From Homalodisca vitripennis (Eukaryota > Arthropoda > Insecta > Hemiptera > Cicadellidae), in assembly GCF_021130785.1 (NCBI RefSeq), contig NC_060209.1, forward strand, positions 25,234,001-25,298,000: 64,000 nucleotides of DNA. The letters are read 5' to 3'. Positions 60,715-64,000 of the stretch are shown in pieces. Position numbers and translations under genes: made by a program. Below the pieces are notes generated by a model that saw only the letters and a list, made by a program, of their open reading frames with translations, ran no database searches and was not told where the DNA came from. Each line of letters begins with the position of its first letter. Within the stretch, counting starts at the first letter, position 1.

Positions 60715-61360
60715 AATCATGTAGCCAGAGTTTAAAGTTATGTTTTCTAGGACAAGAGAATGCATTATATTCTGTGGATTTGGATACGACATATTCGCAC
60801 TTTTATGAAAAGCCCTAACTCTTCATATGATACAAAATAAGATCAAACCTAGTACACATTTCTTTTTCGTTTTTTCAAAGATATTATTATTTTATTAGGA
60901 TTGCTTCTCAAAGTATTTAGTGTTCTCTTTCGCATTTAGAATGTATTATCATGCAACCAAAGTTTAAAATAATGGTTGCTAATGTATGAATTTTAGGACA
61001 AGAGTATGAATTATATTCTGCGAATTTGGATACGACATATTCGCTCTTTTATAAAAAGCCCTAGCTCTTCATATGAATCAAAGTAAGAAAAAACGTAACA
61101 CTAATTTATTTTCCGTTTGTTTTGAAGAATTTATTAGTATTGAGAATGCTCTACAAAGTATTTAGTGTGTTTTTTACTACCTTGAACATATTATCATGAA
61201 GCCAAATTTTAAAAGAATGTTTTCTAATGTATGACAATTTGAACAAGAGTATGCGTTATATTCTGCGAATTTGAATACATGTTCGCACTTTTAACACACA
61301 TTTCTGTTTTGTTTGTTTAAAGAAAATGTTAATATGAGGAAAGCTTTACAAAGTATTGTT
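60715..61360 (+). repeat. ~244-base diverged tandem repeat, three units
   Basis: GGACAAGAGAATGCATTATA TTCTGTGGATTTGG near 60752, GGACAAGAGTATGAATTATA near 60995 and GAACAAGAGTATGCGTTATA near 61240, each followed by GATACGACATATTCGC-like and preceded by TAGCCAGAGTTTAAAGTTAT-like sequence. Units have diverged substantially, so this is an old array. Confidence 0.8.
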
Positions 61361-61635
61361 CTTTTTCATATTTACTGTACTTTAAAAAATTAATTTCAAG
61401 TTTAAAATAACAAAAAGATAAATAAACATTAAAAATTGAACATGAAATTAAAATTAAATTCGCGGTTTAAAATAAAATGCAACGAAGTACGCCGTAGTTT
61501 TAACAATATACGAATATTTTTAACCGTGAGTGCAAACATCAAAACTCCTTTGATTAATTGCAAAATTGTCACATCAGAGTTATAAACATTCCACGTTGGT
61601 TTCTATTAATCTTTCATATTGTAAAAGTAAAAAAG

Positions 61636-61932
61636 TCAACCCACCCACATAATTTTATGCAATGAGGGGTAAAACATTAAACTGTCAGAAAATGTTATAA
61701 ATATATTCAATGTTTTCTGCTTTATTGCTCTAAGAGCGTCCTCAGGAGGTTTGATGAAACGAATCGACAATATCGACTTGAACATGTTTGATTTATCGCT
61801 CGCAGTTTCTGTCCCGTCCCCAGAGAAATTAGTCGAACCAACTCTCATTAAATTTTTGTTCCATTTGTCACAAGCTTCAGCTGCAGTATCTGGGAAATGA
61901 TCGAGTTCTTTGCTTTTAAAGTTTAGCTCCAT
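61636..61932 (-). CDS. unassigned 98-codon ORF, possible gene or exon
   Basis: Minus strand. Starts MELNFKSKELDHFPDTAAEA, continues CDKWNKNLMRVGSTNFSGDG TETASDK and SILSIRFIKPPEDALRAIKQ. Amino-acid composition is balanced and the codons are less AT-skewed than the flanks, especially 61735-61930, which suggests real coding origin. The last 25 residues look like read-through into non-coding DNA; a splice donor in that region was not obvious. No family recognised; could be a host exon or a fragment of a transposon protein. Confidence 0.35.
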   Translation of the reverse strand: MELNFKSKELDHFPDTAAEACDKWNKNLMRVGSTNFSGDGTETASDKSNMFKSILSIRFIKPPEDALRAIKQKTLNIFITFSDSLMFYPSLHKIMWVG

Positions 61933-64000
61933 TGATTACATTTCAAATGAATTAATTAAGTATAAGATATTTATTTACTAGTTGCGCTTCTTATCAGGTT
62001 CTGACCAGTTAATGAGTGAAAAATGTTCGTGTAATATCCGTTTATAACGAATTTTATTACTATTTTTTTAGTTTTAAGTTCGAAGTAGATTCACTTGTCT
62101 TTGAGTTTTACCATACTCATTGGAAAAACATTGAATTAGTATTTTTGTCTCTCATTCGGATGGCACGAGTGGAAAGATAGTTTCTAAACTTTGCATGGAA
62201 AAATCGTTTAGAACTCAGGTGTTAGTTGAGTGCTATTTGTTTTTTAAGATAAAAACATACACATTTTGAACCCTTGTATTCTTCAAATATTAATCAATAA
62301 AATAAAAAAAAAATATTAATTTTCTTTTCAGAAACACATACACACGACACACACAGGGTGTTAAGAAAAGGGTGTCACGAACTTCTGTCGCTGATAGTAC
62401 TCTTAATAAAAAAAAATGTCTTTAAAAATAGACCAAGATATGTTTAGTTTAACCGCAATCTACCATTTTGTAAAGAAAAACTATTATCTCTACGACTAGT
62501 AAAGTTACAGATACCAAACTTTGCACGTAGATTTTGATAAATTAAAGGAAATAAAATATAATCGAGTGAATTGCTTTAATATCAACAAAATTACGTTGTT
62601 CAAAATTCTTTTAATGACAAAAAAATAGTATTATTATAAAACATGTACAAGATACCTAATATTTTGCTATTTTTATTCAATTCAAATGGTACTTCATCGA
62701 AATTCGCAAACGTATAAGCAAGCAAGACTACTTTAAAAAGAGTCTTCCACAAGCTGGGATGTAACAGAACAGCTGATTCTTTTCAAGTGAAAACATGTTT
62801 GTTGCTCCCGGCTTGTGCAAAGACACCTATAAAGTAGTCGTGTTCCCTTACACGTTGACGGACTTATTTCAAAAAAGATTCAATGGGATTGCAATAAAAA
62901 TTGAAAAATTACTTGCATCTTGTAAATGTATTATAAAAATACAGCTTTTTTGTTATTTGACTTCAAAATATTTTTTTTTTGTTAATATTAAAGCAAATCG
63001 TTTACCATAATTGCTTTGATATTTCCTCTTATTTATCACAGCGTATGTGTGAATTTTATTATATGTAGCTTTACTAGTCATGGCAATAATAACCATTTAT
63101 AACATTTCAAAATGGTGGCTAGCGGCTAAACGACACATTTATCGTCCTATGTTTATAGGGAATTTTTGCTAACATTCACTACTATCAGGCAGAGAAGTGT
63201 GTAACATCCTTTTATGATCACTCTGTTTTTATAACATACGTTAAATTATTGTTATCCCGTTGGTCGTAAGCTATATGTGGCCGACCACAGCCTGTAATCA
63301 GCTGTTTTTTACGCGAGCAGTACGAACAATTAGTTCCAACAATGACAAGATAATTTGACCTCTCTTCTGGCGCATTGTTTGTGGTATTATGCAATGAATT
63401 ATTGTATAATTTAAACTTATGCTGTGTAATACTGATTTGTGTAGTTTATATATATTATCTGACGCAATAAAGACAACAATATTGTTGTTTTTTGCGTGTT
63501 TACGTTACAAATTAACATATCTTATAATACATTCGAGTTTTTAATGTAGAGCTTTAAAGGGATTATTTTGTATCCAATGTATTTTAGTTAAATAATAATT
63601 TATTACTTAATTATTAAATGTTGAATATTTTTGCTATGGTTTCATCATAGAGTGTTTCATGCACATAAACAATCTGAGTGGTATTATGCCATGGTCAAAG
63701 ACCAAGATCAAATATAGTAGTAAACGAAAAGATCATTCCAGTTGCATATTTAAAGGCAAGGAAGGTGAAATTTTACAGTTTATTTTCAACAACACTGATT
63801 TTTTTCGAAGCTATATTCATATTTCAATGATATCCTGGTGGAATATGATTCATACCATCGGTCAAAAAGTTGCCTTGACCTAACTAAAGGCGAAAAGTAC
63901 CAAAAAGACGTCATCAAGCCAGGACTGCTGTTTCCTCCAGATCCTCCTGTTTGAAGGTAAATGACGTATTATTGACGGAATTCTGGTTACAGACATCCAC
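61933..64000. other. no recognised gene
   Basis: AT-rich. A 74-codon ORF at 63659-63883 (basic start, then ILQFIFNNTDFFRSYIHISM) has no motif I recognise. A short CA-rich run lies near 62336-62357. No transposon ends were identified. Confidence 0.4.

Overview
This is eukaryotic, AT-rich, very repeat-dense DNA, most likely from an arthropod and probably an insect. The reasons are short phase-0 introns with GT..AG ends in a Kal-1/anosmin-like gene, and a wide mix of decayed mariner, PIF/Harbinger, piggyBac, non-LTR and tRNA-SINE elements. A hemipteran is my guess only. There are no operons, bacterial promoters, ribosome binding sites or CRISPR arrays. Host coding content is very low.

Region by region: (1) 1-3062, + strand, is the 3' part of a multi-exon gene that I read as Kal-1/anosmin-like. 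It encodes the end of a WAP-type cysteine core, two fibronectin-III-like segments, one transmembrane helix and a short cytoplasmic tail. (2) 3063-15100 has no recognised gene. It holds a TA-flanked MITE (5877-6747), copies of a dispersed repeat with a hammerhead-ribozyme-like core, a C-poor tract, a small GC-rich minus-strand ORF (11504-11695) and decayed interspersed repeats. (3) 15122-27172 is framed by two 1.48-kb arms in opposite orientation, each carrying the same non-LTR retrotransposon tail. Between them lie a 550-bp fold-back element and two adjacent mariner-type elements; the second is interrupted by a ~950-bp block made almost only of G. (4) 27173-36990 has LINE debris, a 50/54-bp tandem array, a truncated mariner end and a GC-rich patch followed by a candidate first exon (35618-35648). 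(5) 36988-39930 is a broken PIF/Harbinger element: transposase exons on + and a MADF/BESS accessory gene on - inside the transposase intron. (6) 40453-46924 has a 5'-truncated LINE, a piggyBac-type element with palindromic hairpins and a surviving cysteine-rich finger, a tRNA-derived SINE, a Helitron-like element, a 138-bp satellite array and a mariner-type MITE. (7) 46925-64000 has a second Helitron-like copy, a 293-bp tandem duplication, another SINE, more hammerhead-like repeats, a 244-bp diverged tandem repeat and one unassigned minus-strand ORF (61636-61932).

Apart from the first gene, nearly every recognisable protein fragment belongs to a transposon and is broken. I saw no clear multi-gene novel system. 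The points most worth following are the membrane-anchored anosmin-like product, the hammerhead-like repeat family and the G-only block. All comparisons were made by eye; coordinates of repeat edges are good to a few bases at TIR/TSD junctions and to a few tens of bases elsewhere.
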